From Bacteroidia bacterium (lineage in GTDB: Bacteria > Bacteroidota > Bacteroidia > Bacteroidales > JAPLDU01), in the NCBI GenBank assembly GCA_026391255.1, contig JAPLDU010000007.1, forward strand, positions 1-56,125: DNA of 56,125 bases. The letters run 5' to 3'. The position numbers were made by a program, and so were the translations under genes. Below are positions 16,612 to 25,541 of this stretch, in pieces. Positions within the stretch are counted from its first letter, which is position 1; every line of letters begins with the position of its first letter. Under the pieces are notes generated by a model, which worked only from the letters and a program-made list of their open reading frames with translations, was not told where the DNA came from and did no database searches.

Positions 16612-16849
16612 AGTGGTTTGGTTTTAAGTGATAAACCAAAAATAAGAAATTTATGGGTAAGATTTTGTTTTCAAAAACATAACAGATTCAGAAATCAGGT
16701 TCTGGAGCAAATTATATTGTCACTGTCATTCAGTTACACAATTTTTAAAAAATGTGAATGCTATATCTCAATTATTTATATGAATTTTATGTATCTACTT
16801 ACAAATTAACGATATATGCATGTGCAACGGGAATTTTTTGTATGATTAA

Positions 16850-17246
16850 TAGGCAGATTTTGGGCCAGGAGTTCTGAGTATAGCAGCGTAGCTGAGACCT
16901 GTCTGTAATAGTAGTGTTCGTTCTATTTCTATAAAGCGGCGTAGCCGAGACCTAAATGTAAATGGTAGATTCAGGTCACAGCTACGCTGCTTTGATTTTA
17001 ACATACTTAGTTTATTTCTACAGTCAGGGAGCAACTACGTTGCTAAAGCGTAATATCAGACTGGCTAACCAAAATCATAATAAATTATCACCGTTAATCA
17101 GGAACATATTATTCAAAAAGCATTGATGTTGTAATTCAGTCAGAAATATAAGTTTTGTACACCGATTTATGAAATAAAAGACAATATAGTTTTCGATAAG
17201 AATTGTCCAATTATTTGATAGGCCGATTTCTGGTCAGGAGTTCTAA
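16850..17246. repeat. Repeat cluster in the 770-bp gap (direct and inverted words)
   Basis: A ~29-bp direct repeat flanks the block: ATAGGCAGATTTTGGGCCAG at 16850 and ATAGGCCGATTTCTGGTCAG at 17218, both followed by GAGTTCT. Inside, GCAGCGTAGCTGAGACCT (16883-16900) recurs as GCGGCGTAGCCGAGACCT (16937-16954) and inverted as AGGTCACAGCTACGCTGC (16973-16990). The rest (16991-17217) shows no gene. Confidence 0.65.
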
Positions 17247-17330
17247 TATTATTACTTTCTTATGCAGCCATCAAATGAATGTAAAAATCAAAAGTTTAGA
17301 TTAAGTCAGAAAAGATGTGAATAGAGAGTA

Positions 17331-17375
17331 TGGCCAAAGCCCGTGGCTATTCAGATTTAAGTCCAGACTTTTCAG
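17331..17375. repeat. Decayed copy of the 8.1-kb REP-like word pair
   Basis: GCCAAAGCCCGTGGCTATTC, then AGATTTAAGTCCAGACTTTT, matches 8077-8125 with the CCTACGG centre shortened. It lies immediately 3' of the broken amidohydrolase. Confidence 0.5.
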
Positions 17376-17381
17376 TAAATA

Positions 17382-18459
17382 CTATTTACCGCCTTCGGTA
17401 ATCCCGTTCATCAGCCTGATTGAAAGCCAGGCCATCAGTCCCATACCGGTTTTTAAGGCTTCTTCATCAATATTAAAACGAGACGAATGCAACGGAGCAT
17501 CAATACCTGCGGCAATATTTCTTATCCCCAGCCTGTATAATAGGGATGGATAGCGAAGGGCAAAATAGGAAAAATCCTCGGAAGTCATCCTGATATCAAG
17601 CTTTTCCACCATATCCTTTCCCAGGTAATCCACTGAATGATCCCAGACAGAGCCTGTCAGTCCTTCGTTATTGATCACTGCCGGGTAACCATCTTTGATC
17701 ATAAACTCACATTCGGCGCCCATGGAAGTAACAATGGCCTCAGTGATCTGTTTCATTCGAATTTTAGCTTCTGCCCGCCATGATTCGTCCATGGAGCGAA
17801 ATGTTCCTTCAATACTGACCACAGAAGGAATGATATTGGTTGCACCGTCGGCAATAAATCTTCCGAATGAAAGAACCGTCGGAATGGCAGGTGGGGAAAA
17901 GCGGCTGACTACCTGCTGCAATGAAACGATCACCTGGGAAGCAATGCTGACTGTATCGGTTATTTCATGGGGCATGGCAGCATGACCACCTTTCCCGGTG
18001 ATCTTTATATATATTTCGTCAGAAGAAGCCATATATATCCCACTTTTCATCCCGACTTTCCCGGCATCAAGCAATTAAGATGAAAGCAGTACCCAGGAGT
18101 GATGCCATGTGTGCATCGTGACCGCAGGCATGCATCCTGCCGGGTACCAGAGATTTGTATTCCACATGATTTTCTTCAGTCACTGGCAGGGCATCCATAT
18201 CTGCACGAAGAACAATCACCGGTTTTTTAGCACCCGTTTTCTTTTCACCTTCGATCCACGCAAGAATTCCATTCCCGGCATATCCGGTTTTATAATCAAT
18301 ACCCATCTTATCCAGCCGGGAGGTAATATAGACGGCTGTCTCCCTTTCCTCAAACGATAACTCGGGATGCTGATGCAGATGCCGCCTTATTTTAATTACC
18401 TGGCTTTGATATTTTTCAGCCAGACGGTAAATATCGGTTTTCAGTTCACTGTTGGCCAT
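17382..18459 (-). pseudogene. M20 family amidohydrolase (hippurate-hydrolase-like) broken by internal deletion
   Basis: Two overlapping frames form one damaged M20D peptidase. The N-terminal frame (18459 to 18067) has the HQHPELSFEE, VLRADMDALP and MHACGHDAHMA metal-site motifs, and ends at ...GTAFILIA. The C-terminal frame (18074 down to 17382) resumes at LLDAGKVGMKSG with the dimerisation domain (SSDEIYIKITGKGGHAAMP) and the final metal histidine region (DAPLHSSRFNIDEEAL). About 50 residues expected between the frames, including the catalytic Glu-Glu (xPAEE) motif, are missing, and the frame shifts at the junction. Loss of both frame and catalytic base makes this a pseudogene. An intact version would hydrolyse N-acyl amino acids. 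Confidence 0.85.
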
Positions 18460-18780
18460 TATCTGATATTTGTCTGATTAAGTACCTACTTTTTGAATTT
18501 TATGGTCCTATTCAAGAAATAAGGGAAATCTGTTTTTTACCCTTCCCTCAATCCCCTCCCTGCTGGCAGGGAGGGGAAGGAGTGGGTAAAATATTTGTAA
18601 AATAAATGCTATAAAAAGTCGATTTTTTTTTCTTTTATTTATTTACAATTATAATCATAGAATATCTGAGAATTTAGTGATCCCTTAATTTTAGAAGCGT
18701 CATTAGCGTCTCTTGCGTTAAAATTTGCCGATAAAACTGTAATAGAAAATTTATGTTGCCAATTTTAAAAAAAACTATGA
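18460..18780. repeat. Intergenic palindromes
   Basis: 18553-18576 is a perfect palindrome CCCCTCCCTGC-TG-GCAGGGAGGGG. Around 18685-18735 lies a second imperfect inverted repeat (TTAATTTTAGAAGCG...GCGTTAAAATTT). No gene is visible in this 321-bp gap. Confidence 0.6.
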
Positions 18781-19062
18781 TTATTTCCAAAAGATCATAC
18801 GTATGGAGGTCATAAAAAAAGCCGCCAGTAATATCAATGCAAATTTGATATTCACATAGCCGTGACGGTAATAATTCCAGGCAGAAATTAATCCTATGGG
18901 AGCTACCATCAGCGCCAGGCTGGTGCCCTGTGCCTCGTGCTGGGTAAAGCCCATGATGAATACCAGGGCAGGAACAATTACAATTCCACCGCCAACCCCT
19001 GCACTCCCGCTCACAAAACCAGCCAGCAGTCCAACAAGAATAAGAATGATAAAATCTGACAT
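18781..19062 (-). CDS. Half-size TauE/SafE (DUF81) membrane protein, internally shortened
   Basis: The 93-residue protein carries the TauE/SafE N-terminal signature: LLAGFVSGSAGVGGGIVIVP, then HEAQGTSLALMVAPIG and a YYRHGYVNIKFALIL segment. Bacteroidota often have a ~120-residue half-size version that continues with a GGYFGSKLA-type turn and a last helix ending in RMIFxK. Here the chain jumps from LLAAFF straight to MTSIRMIFWK, so about 25-30 residues appear deleted in frame at a T-rich run. It would leave only three membrane helices. It may be nonfunctional; an intact member would dimerise as a small anion exporter. Note the deleted gene next door. Confidence 0.65.
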   Translation of the reverse strand: MSDFIILILVGLLAGFVSGSAGVGGGIVIVPALVFIMGFTQHEAQGTSLALMVAPIGLISAWNYYRHGYVNIKFALILLAAFFMTSIRMIFWK

Positions 19063-19090
19063 GTCAAAATTTGATGATTTGAAAATTTGT

Positions 19091-19203
19091 TAATGTGTTA
19101 ATGTGATAATGTGTTAATGTGATAATTCGTCCGCCGGAGGCGAAGTTCGATTATTTGTTTATTTGTTCGTTTGACTTACGACTTACGACTTATGACTTAC
19201 GAC
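19091..19203. repeat. Tandem word arrays: 8-bp TAATGTGW and 7-bp ACTTACG
   Basis: 19091-19122 repeats TAATGTGT/TAATGTGA with period 8. GTCCGCCGGAGGCGAA at about 19129 is an imperfect palindrome. 19172-19203 repeats GACTTAC with period 7 (one unit ACTTATG). The array abuts the stop codon of the large minus-strand gene. Confidence 0.75.
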
Positions 19204-19206
19204 TAT

Positions 19207-22200
19207 TTAAAAATCAAGACTTAGCGACAGATAGAAAATCCTGGGTTGAATTACATTGTCTTCTATTCCCCATGCCCAGTCAGCCCTGACAAAATAACCA
19301 AGCAACCTGCTATGGATACCGAATCCATAACCCATCACTATCGGGTTAATATCACGATCAATGGTTACAGTAACAGGACCATTATGAGCATAAATGTAAT
19401 TATATGCATTTTCTTTTGAGTATGGCGATGGACCAGACCAGGCGGTACCAACATCATAAAATCCGACAATCTGAAGGTTTGAAAAGAAATCGTTGCTTAT
19501 TGGCCTGCGGATAAAGTATTTAACTATGGGAATTCTCAGTTCGTTATTCATTAGAACAAAGCTGTTCCCGTTGCGGATATTCTGGTTAAAACCTCTCATA
19601 TTCGTTGCAAGTGTCTGGTAAACATAATTCTGGGTCTTATCAATGGCCACTGAACTATTGAAAGTCGGTATTCCGGATGAGAAATTGAACCAGTTGTCCT
19701 CACTTCCCAGATAATAAATCAGCTTGCTGCCGCCAAAAGAAGTACTTGCCGCAAGACGGCTGGCAAAAATAATCTCACGGTGAATTTTTTCATAATGCCT
19801 GAAATCAAGGCCAACAACATATAAACTGGAAGAGATTGTCTGCATTTTGTAGTACGATTCGAAAAACAGTTTATACCTGGTTCCGTTATATAAATTTATG
19901 CCTTTACTTATGGTATTATCAAAAATGTACTCGATTTTTAATCCGCCCCAGTTCTGAAATACATCGTTTTTCTCAAGGTTTGTCCTGTCGGTAGCCATAA
20001 ATACTTCACGGTCGAACCTTACACTGGCGGTAAACTTCAATGCTGCCACCTGACTGAAAGGATATTTCTCAACATACATAAATTCATGAGTGTAAACCTT
20101 AGTCACTGTGTCACCCGAATACGATTCGAATGTCTGTCGGTGGAAAATATATTGCTTATCCATCCTTTCCTTCAGGTTTTCAAGGCTCAGTAAGTATTCA
20201 TTGCTGTCGAAGTTCACCGAAAACCTGATTCCGCCCGTAAGTTTATAATCTTCGAACAAATCATTAATTCCTAATTTGAAAAACAGGTTCAAACCTGGAT
20301 TATAATACACCGCACCACCTGTAAAAGTCTGATAGGATGCATTCAGAAAACTAAAGTCAACCTGGTCGACAACATAATTATTATAAAAGGCTGTTTTGTA
20401 CATTCTTGGAGAAGGTAAAACAAATTTTTTCTTCTGGGTTGTCAATTTATCCTGTATTTTAGTCAGGTCAGCTTTTTTTTCCTGCTCAAATACATAATTA
20501 TAAATGTTCACAATAGTATCGACCTCCTGGAAATTAATCAACGGTTTGGGGGGCTCCTGAAATTTCGGTTTTTCAGGTTCTTTTTTTAAAGTTTTCAGGC
20601 TATCCTGCTTCATCATATTCCTGACAAAAGATTTCCTGTACGAGGTCATTACAGGTTTTTCGGTCGTAAAATTTTTACTGTCGAAATCAGACAATAATAT
20701 GCGGTCAGTATTATTGTACCTGCAAATTTCAACCAATTGTTCACGCTTGTTGAAATCCTGCTCCTGAATATTTCTCGGATAATCAGTCAGTGGATAAGTA
20801 TACGTGAAATATTTGTAATGTATGGTCGTATCAATGAAGCTGATGCTGCTGTCATAACTTGCCAGGTAACGGTTTACAACACCGCTTTCGTCACTCAGGT
20901 ACGAATAAGAATGCTTAGAGATTTCGAAAGGATATGATTCGTCTGCAAATTTTGTGTTGGTAATTCTGACAAGAATATCTGACCTTGACTTGTAGTTGTA
21001 AATAAAAATATCCTTATATGGCTGGGTATCAGTAATACCTGTCCGTTTTAATGTATCATTCGACCGGTCAGAAGCAAATATAATCTGAGTAGAATGATTG
21101 ATGAACCTGGGATAAAGATCCTCTGCAACATCATTGGTAATCTGTTCATTGGTATGGGCGACAAGGTTATGTACAAAAATATCGCTCTGACCTTTTATCA
21201 CAGCAGACATAACCAGCGAGAAGCCATCATCTGAGTAACTGAAATCAAGTATTTTATCAAAGTAAAACAATTCTGATGTTTTCATCTGGCGCGTTTCCAC
21301 ATCATAAAGATTTAGCAATATCTTACCCTTATATTCATTAATAAAGGCGAGTATCTTACCTGAGGGATGCCAGGCAAGCAAAGGATAAGAATAATCAGTG
21401 ATCTGGTCAAGTTTGTGTTCTCTTTTTATAATACGCTTACTTTTTCCTGTAGTCGCGTTATAAAGCCATATTTTATACTGACCTAAATCATTGGTTGTAT
21501 AGGCAATATAATGTCCGTCCTGGCTGATCCTGGCACTCTGATAACGCAGGTAATCCTTGGGTTTTTTTATAACCTGGCCGTTTAATGGCAGTTTGGAAGG
21601 ATCAGAAACGCCAAAAACTGTTTCATAATATTTGATCCATTCTGAAGTAAGATCTGAGAATGAAATACCAAGGACATAAAGTATTCCATTTTCGGCATCT
21701 TTGTGAACCCTGGTGAGGTATATGATATTCGGGATGATAGCTTCCCCGTACGTCAGAGCAATATATCTCCAGATGGAATGCCCGGCATAAGTTGCATCGT
21801 CACCCGTAAGCGAATTGAACTTTTTGTACTTTCCGCTCAGGATGCCGTCCTTTACATGATCTTCAATCGTATAATTCCAATTATCAGATACATATGATAT
21901 TAATCCCTTTCTAAACCAGTCGGGAAGAGTGAGCAGAGTTGAGTTTGCAAGCCGGTCTTTAAATGTTGTCCCAAACAACATCTCATTCAAAATGACCTCT
22001 GTAATAGCAGCAGAAATTTGTTTTTCAAATTTATACCTGTCTCCTTCAAAGTAAAGAAATACCTTGTTATCAATAATTTTTGTAACACCTCCGATATTTG
22101 TCTGGTCATCCTCAGATATTAACCCGATATTGCTCTGTTTAAAATCAGATAATTTATTGTAAATGATAAAAATAATTCTTTTACCAAGGGTGTACTGAAA

Positions 22201-22464
22201 ATAATTCTGTATGAAATCGATTTTTTCATTGGCCACCTTTGCCGTGAACTCGGCAAGTTCTTTTCCGTTCACATAAAAATACGTGTCGAATTTTTCAAAT
22301 CGCAGGAATTGCCAAAGAAACTCATTATACTGAACCCTGTTTTTACCAAAGTTCATCTGCAGACCATTATAAAATTGAGCAGAAGAAATACCCGCATATA
22401 AAACAAACAAGATGCTTAGCCAGCATGTTTTGTTTACTAACTTATTAATAATGAGACAGCTCAA
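19207..22464 (-). CDS. Peptidase-MA-like / PD40 propeller / outer-membrane-barrel protein
   Basis: The 1085-residue secreted protein has a signal peptide ending GISSAQ (residue 29). Residues 30-290 resemble the peptidase-MA-like domain, with a ...LPDWFRKGLISYVSDNW segment that in active relatives follows an HExxH helix. Here the helix reads AAITEVILNEM, so the zinc site is missing. Residues 300-600 contain WD40-like PD40/TolB propeller strands (RISQDGHYIAYTTND, LLAWHPSGKILAFINE, FINHSTQIIFASDRS). After a lysine/proline-rich linker (620-660) the last ~400 residues alternate like an outer-membrane beta-barrel ending in ...IFYLSLSLDF, a C-terminal phenylalanine. It is probably an outer-membrane protein; the role is unknown, often mislabelled TolB. 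Confidence 0.7.
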   Translation of the reverse strand: MSCLIINKLVNKTCWLSILFVLYAGISSAQFYNGLQMNFGKNRVQYNEFLWQFLRFEKFDTYFYVNGKELAEFTAKVANEKIDFIQNYFQYTLGKRIIFIIYNKLSDFKQSNIGLISEDDQTNIGGVTKIIDNKVFLYFEGDRYKFEKQISAAITEVILNEMLFGTTFKDRLANSTLLTLPDWFRKGLISYVSDNWNYTIEDHVKDGILSGKYKKFNSLTGDDATYAGHSIWRYIALTYGEAIIPNIIYLTRVHKDAENGILYVLGISFSDLTSEWIKYYETVFGVSDPSKLPLNGQVIKKPKDYLRYQSARISQDGHYIAYTTNDLGQYKIWLYNATTGKSKRIIKREHKLDQITDYSYPLLAWHPSGKILAFINEYKGKILLNLYDVETRQMKTSELFYFDKILDFSYSDDGFSLVMSAVIKGQSDIFVHNLVAHTNEQITNDVAEDLYPRFINHSTQIIFASDRSNDTLKRTGITDTQPYKDIFIYNYKSRSDILVRITNTKFADESYPFEISKHSYSYLSDESGVVNRYLASYDSSISFIDTTIHYKYFTYTYPLTDYPRNIQEQDFNKREQLVEICRYNNTDRILLSDFDSKNFTTEKPVMTSYRKSFVRNMMKQDSLKTLKKEPEKPKFQEPPKPLINFQEVDTIVNIYNYVFEQEKKADLTKIQDKLTTQKKKFVLPSPRMYKTAFYNNYVVDQVDFSFLNASYQTFTGGAVYYNPGLNLFFKLGINDLFEDYKLTGGIRFSVNFDSNEYLLSLENLKERMDKQYIFHRQTFESYSGDTVTKVYTHEFMYVEKYPFSQVAALKFTASVRFDREVFMATDRTNLEKNDVFQNWGGLKIEYIFDNTISKGINLYNGTRYKLFFESYYKMQTISSSLYVVGLDFRHYEKIHREIIFASRLAASTSFGGSKLIYYLGSEDNWFNFSSGIPTFNSSVAIDKTQNYVYQTLATNMRGFNQNIRNGNSFVLMNNELRIPIVKYFIRRPISNDFFSNLQIVGFYDVGTAWSGPSPYSKENAYNYIYAHNGPVTVTIDRDINPIVMGYGFGIHSRLLGYFVRADWAWGIEDNVIQPRIFYLSLSLDF

Positions 22465-22581
22465 TTTTTTCTCGATTTGAGGGTAAAACTACCAAAAAAA
22501 CCTGAACGATTCAATTTAAACCTGACAAAGACAATTAACAATCTTTAACACAAAATTAATCAGGCATTAAAAAATTTATTG

Positions 22582-22589
22582 TAAATTTG
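22582..22589 (+). promoter_or_regulatory. Predicted -7 box for DUF1573 gene
   Basis: TAAATTTG fits TAnnTTTG and lies 58 bp before the ATG. A clear TTTG box at the usual distance is not visible, so the call is tentative. Confidence 0.45.
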
Positions 22590-22647
22590 CTGCGTTTTTT
22601 GACCTGATTAAAAAAATTAAATCGCTTAATTATTTAAATTTTATATT

Positions 22648-23796
22648 ATGAAGAAACTTTTTTTGATTGCAATTATTTTATTTGCATATGTTAATTACAA
22701 TGTAGTAAACGCACAGCAGAAGAAAGCTTTTGTTTCATTCTCTACTCTTGAGCATGATTATGGAAAGATAAAGGAAGATGCTGGTAAAGCTACCTATAAA
22801 TTTGACTTCACAAATACCGGAGGAGAACCTCTTGTCCTCACTGATGTGAAAGCTTCCTGCGGTTGTACAACTCCTGACTGGACAAAAGAACCCATTGCTC
22901 CTGGAAAAAAAGGTTTTGTATCAGCAACTTATGATCCAAAAAACCGCCCGGGCCAGTTTAACAAAACTATCACCGTGAATTCCAATGCTGATAATGGAAG
23001 TATTGTATTACGTATTAAAGGTGAAGTAGTTGCCAAAGAACCTACTATTGAAGACAAGTATCCTAAGGCCATTAAGGGCGTTAGATTTGAAACAGACCAT
23101 GTTGCCTTCCAGAGCGTAAAAAATACCGAAGTAAAAACTGATACCATTAAAACCATCAATACGGGTACAGAAAATGCAAAAATAGAATTTGTAAAAGTAC
23201 CAGAACACATCAGTGTTAAAGCTATTCCGGCCACTCTTAAACCCAATGAAAAAGGTATAGCCGTTTTCACTTATGATGGTAAAAAAGCCACTGACTGGGG
23301 TTTTGTAATTGACCGTATTCCAGTTCAGATCAATGACGTACTCGATCCTAACAGCAACGACAACAGGATTACCGTGAGTGCAACTGTTGAGGAAGATTTC
23401 TCAAAACTAAATCCCGAACAGCTTCTCAATGCTCCCAAGATTGAATTTGAATCATTAGTGTTCGATTTTGGTACTATCAAAGCAGGCGACAAGGCAGAAT
23501 ACAATTTTAAATTCAAGAATACTGGCAAGAGTGATCTCGTGATCCGTAAATCCAAAGCAAGTTGCGGATGTACGGTTGTTGATCCCGTTGATAAAGTCAT
23601 TGCTCCCGGAAAAGAAAGCTCGCTGAAAGCTTCCTTCAATTCAACCGGTAAAGAAGGTAAACAAAACAAAACCATCACTGTGATCACAAATGATCCTAAA
23701 AATTCCAATATTACCCTGAAAGTAACAGGTGATGTAACCAAAGCACCGGAACAGACTCCTCCGGCACAACCTCCGGCACAGCAGCCAAAAAAATAA
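22648..23796 (+). CDS. Exported protein with two DUF1573 (ASH-like) domains
   Basis: The 382-residue protein has a signal peptide (residues 1-22, ends VVNAQ). Two similar Ig-like DUF1573 domains sit at about 30-130 (HDYGKIKEDAGKATYKFDF, KASCGCTTPDWTKEPIAPGK) and 265-365 (FDFGTIKAGDKAEYNFKF, KASCGCTVVDPVDKVIAPGK), separated by a more divergent Ig-like segment. The ASCGCT motif is the family hallmark. A proline-glutamine tail (PPAQPPAQQPKK) ends the chain. The family is abundant in Bacteroidota and is taken as periplasmic or surface structural/binding modules. A strong terminator follows directly, so it is probably a single-gene transcript. Confidence 0.88.
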   Translation: MKKLFLIAIILFAYVNYNVVNAQQKKAFVSFSTLEHDYGKIKEDAGKATYKFDFTNTGGEPLVLTDVKASCGCTTPDWTKEPIAPGKKGFVSATYDPKNRPGQFNKTITVNSNADNGSIVLRIKGEVVAKEPTIEDKYPKAIKGVRFETDHVAFQSVKNTEVKTDTIKTINTGTENAKIEFVKVPEHISVKAIPATLKPNEKGIAVFTYDGKKATDWGFVIDRIPVQINDVLDPNSNDNRITVSATVEEDFSKLNPEQLLNAPKIEFESLVFDFGTIKAGDKAEYNFKFKNTGKSDLVIRKSKASCGCTVVDPVDKVIAPGKESSLKASFNSTGKEGKQNKTITVITNDPKNSNITLKVTGDVTKAPEQTPPAQPPAQQPKK

Positions 23797-23818
23797 TCAG
23801 ATATATATCATCTTATAA

Positions 23819-23849
23819 AAAAAGCTTCCCCTGAAAGGAAGCTTTTTTT
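23819..23849 (+). terminator. Rho-independent terminator of DUF1573 gene
   Basis: AAAAAGCTTCC, a 7-nt loop (CCTGAAA), GGAAGCTTTTTTT: a stem of 11 bp running into a T tract, 22 bp after the stop codon. Confidence 0.9.
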
Positions 23850-23917
23850 GTTCATTATTCAGATAAACCATAACCTGATATTATGGGTTAATTCTGTTTT
23901 GATTAAATTAAATTTAC

Positions 23918-24099
23918 CACATAGACACATAGAAAACTTAGAAACTAAAAATATTGACATTTACTATGTGTAACTATGTGCCAATTGTGGTTTTACCTAA
24001 AATTCGAAAGTTGCAACTTATTTGTTTGATAGTCAGGGCGCGACTCAGTTATCAAGAAATCAAATTATAAACTGATAATCAATTAGTCGCACCCTGACT
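23918..24099. repeat. Two adjacent inverted-repeat elements
   Basis: The first is CCACATAGACACATAGAAAA (23918-23937) against ACTATGTGTAACTATGTGCC (23963-23982). The second is AGTCAGGGCGCGACT (24031-24045) against AGTCGCACCCTGACT (24085-24099). Both would fold as hairpins in RNA and occupy most of the gap between the terminator and meaB. A TAATTTCG box at 24151-24158 may serve meaB. Confidence 0.7.
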
Positions 24100-24177
24100 T
24101 GCGATATTTAGGTTTTAAATATGTTTTAATTACCGGATTATTAAAAATATTAATTTCGCAAATTGCATAGATTATTT

Positions 24178-25284
24178 ATGTCAGATAAAATCAGGAATAA
24201 AAGTGCATTGACCGTAAATTCAGGGATTGATCAGCCACCATCCATCAACGAACCGGCAGCTGTCATATTCAGGAATAAAAGAGGGAAAAAGCTGACTGTA
24301 GCAGATTACATGAATGGAATACTCAACCACGACATTTCTATCCTGAGTCAGGCTATAACACTTGTTGAAAGCGCATTACCATTACATCAGAAAATAGCCA
24401 GAGAGATTACCGGCCAATGTCTGCCTCATTCGGGAAATTCTGTCCGGGTTGGTATTACGGGTGTTCCGGGTGTCGGTAAAAGTACCTTCATCGAAACACT
24501 TGGGCTTTCACTGATCAGAAATGGACACCGGCTTGCTGTACTCGCCATTGATCCAAGCAGTGAATTATCAAAAGGAAGCATCCTGGGAGATAAAACGCGG
24601 ATGGAGAGTTTATCAGCAGAATCAAATGCCTATATCAGACCATCACCATCAGCCGGATCATTAGGGGGTGTAGCGCGTAAAACCCGTGAAAGTATCATAC
24701 TTTGCGAAGCAGCCGGCTTTGATACCATATTTGTTGAAACCGTCGGTGTAGGTCAATCGGAAACTGCCGTACATTCCATGACTGATTTTTTTCTCTTACT
24801 GATGCTTGCGGGTGCTGGTGATGAATTGCAGGGAATAAAAAGAGGCATTATGGAAATGGCTGACCTCGTAGTTATTAATAAAGCCGAGGATGATAACAAA
24901 AAAAACGCAGAACGTGCACGCACTGAATACCTGAATGCGCTTCACCTCTTCCCTCCTCCGGCTTCCGGTTTTATTCCGAAAGTTCTGACCTGTTCGGCCA
25001 GAAATAATACAGGAATCAATGAAATCTGGACATATATTACTGATTATATTGACTATACAAAAAATAATGGTCATTTCCTACGGAACAGAAGCGAACAATC
25101 AAGATACTGGATGATTGAAAGTATAAATGAATCATTGCAGGGTCATTTCTACAACAATCTTAAAATAAAAGAAAAAATTGCCAGATATGAAAAGATGGTT
25201 CTTGATGGCTCCGTCAGTTCCTTCATTGCTGCAGGCTTACTTCTGAACGAATATTTCAACAGTAAAAACCAGGAAGGCAGTTGA
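24178..25284 (+). CDS. meaB: MeaB/ArgK-type GTPase, methylmalonyl-CoA mutase chaperone
   Basis: The G3E-family GTPase has ~368 residues from ATG 24178 (a TTG at 24163 extends the frame but is less likely). Motifs are GVPGVGKST (P-loop), IDPSSELSKGSILGDKTRM, PSAGSLGGVARKTRE, ETVGVGQSE and NKAEDDN (base recognition). It loads and protects adenosylcobalamin on methylmalonyl-CoA mutase (mutAB), used in propionate/succinate interconversion in Bacteroidota. The mutase genes are not in this window. Length and motif order are normal, so it should be functional. It is followed by a period-7 tandem array. Confidence 0.92.
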   Translation: MSDKIRNKSALTVNSGIDQPPSINEPAAVIFRNKRGKKLTVADYMNGILNHDISILSQAITLVESALPLHQKIAREITGQCLPHSGNSVRVGITGVPGVGKSTFIETLGLSLIRNGHRLAVLAIDPSSELSKGSILGDKTRMESLSAESNAYIRPSPSAGSLGGVARKTRESIILCEAAGFDTIFVETVGVGQSETAVHSMTDFFLLLMLAGAGDELQGIKRGIMEMADLVVINKAEDDNKKNAERARTEYLNALHLFPPPASGFIPKVLTCSARNNTGINEIWTYITDYIDYTKNNGHFLRNRSEQSRYWMIESINESLQGHFYNNLKIKEKIARYEKMVLDGSVSSFIAAGLLLNEYFNSKNQEGS

Positions 25285-25431
25285 TTTACGACTTACGAAT
25301 TACGATTTACGAATTACGATTTGTGATTTGTAACTTGTGACTTGTGACTTGCGACTTGCGACTTGCGACTTACGACTTACGACTTATGACTTACGACTTA
25401 CGACTTACGACTTACGACTTACGACTACTTA
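25284..25431. repeat. Period-7 tandem array ACTTRYG (~21 units)
   Basis: About 148 bp of 7-bp words fill the gap after meaB: ATTTACG, ACTTACG, AATTACG, ATTTGTG, ACTTGTG, ACTTGCG, ACTTATG. Units of one kind tend to be adjacent. There are no spacers, so this is not CRISPR. Confidence 0.9.
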
Positions 25432-25541
25432 AATAATGTGATTTGTCCTTTATAATAATTATTTTATTTTTATTGCTCTTAAATTGGCCTGGTTTATAAT
25501 TGTAATTATCTGCATATAACATATTTATAAAATAATTCAAC

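Noticed and set aside
24163-24177. TTG start extending meaB
   Set aside because: The ATG at 24178 gives the usual N-terminus, and a -7-like box at 24151-24158 would leave too short a leader for the TTG.
25284-25431. CRISPR array
   Set aside because: Units are 7 bp, contiguous and without unique spacers. No cas gene is in the window.
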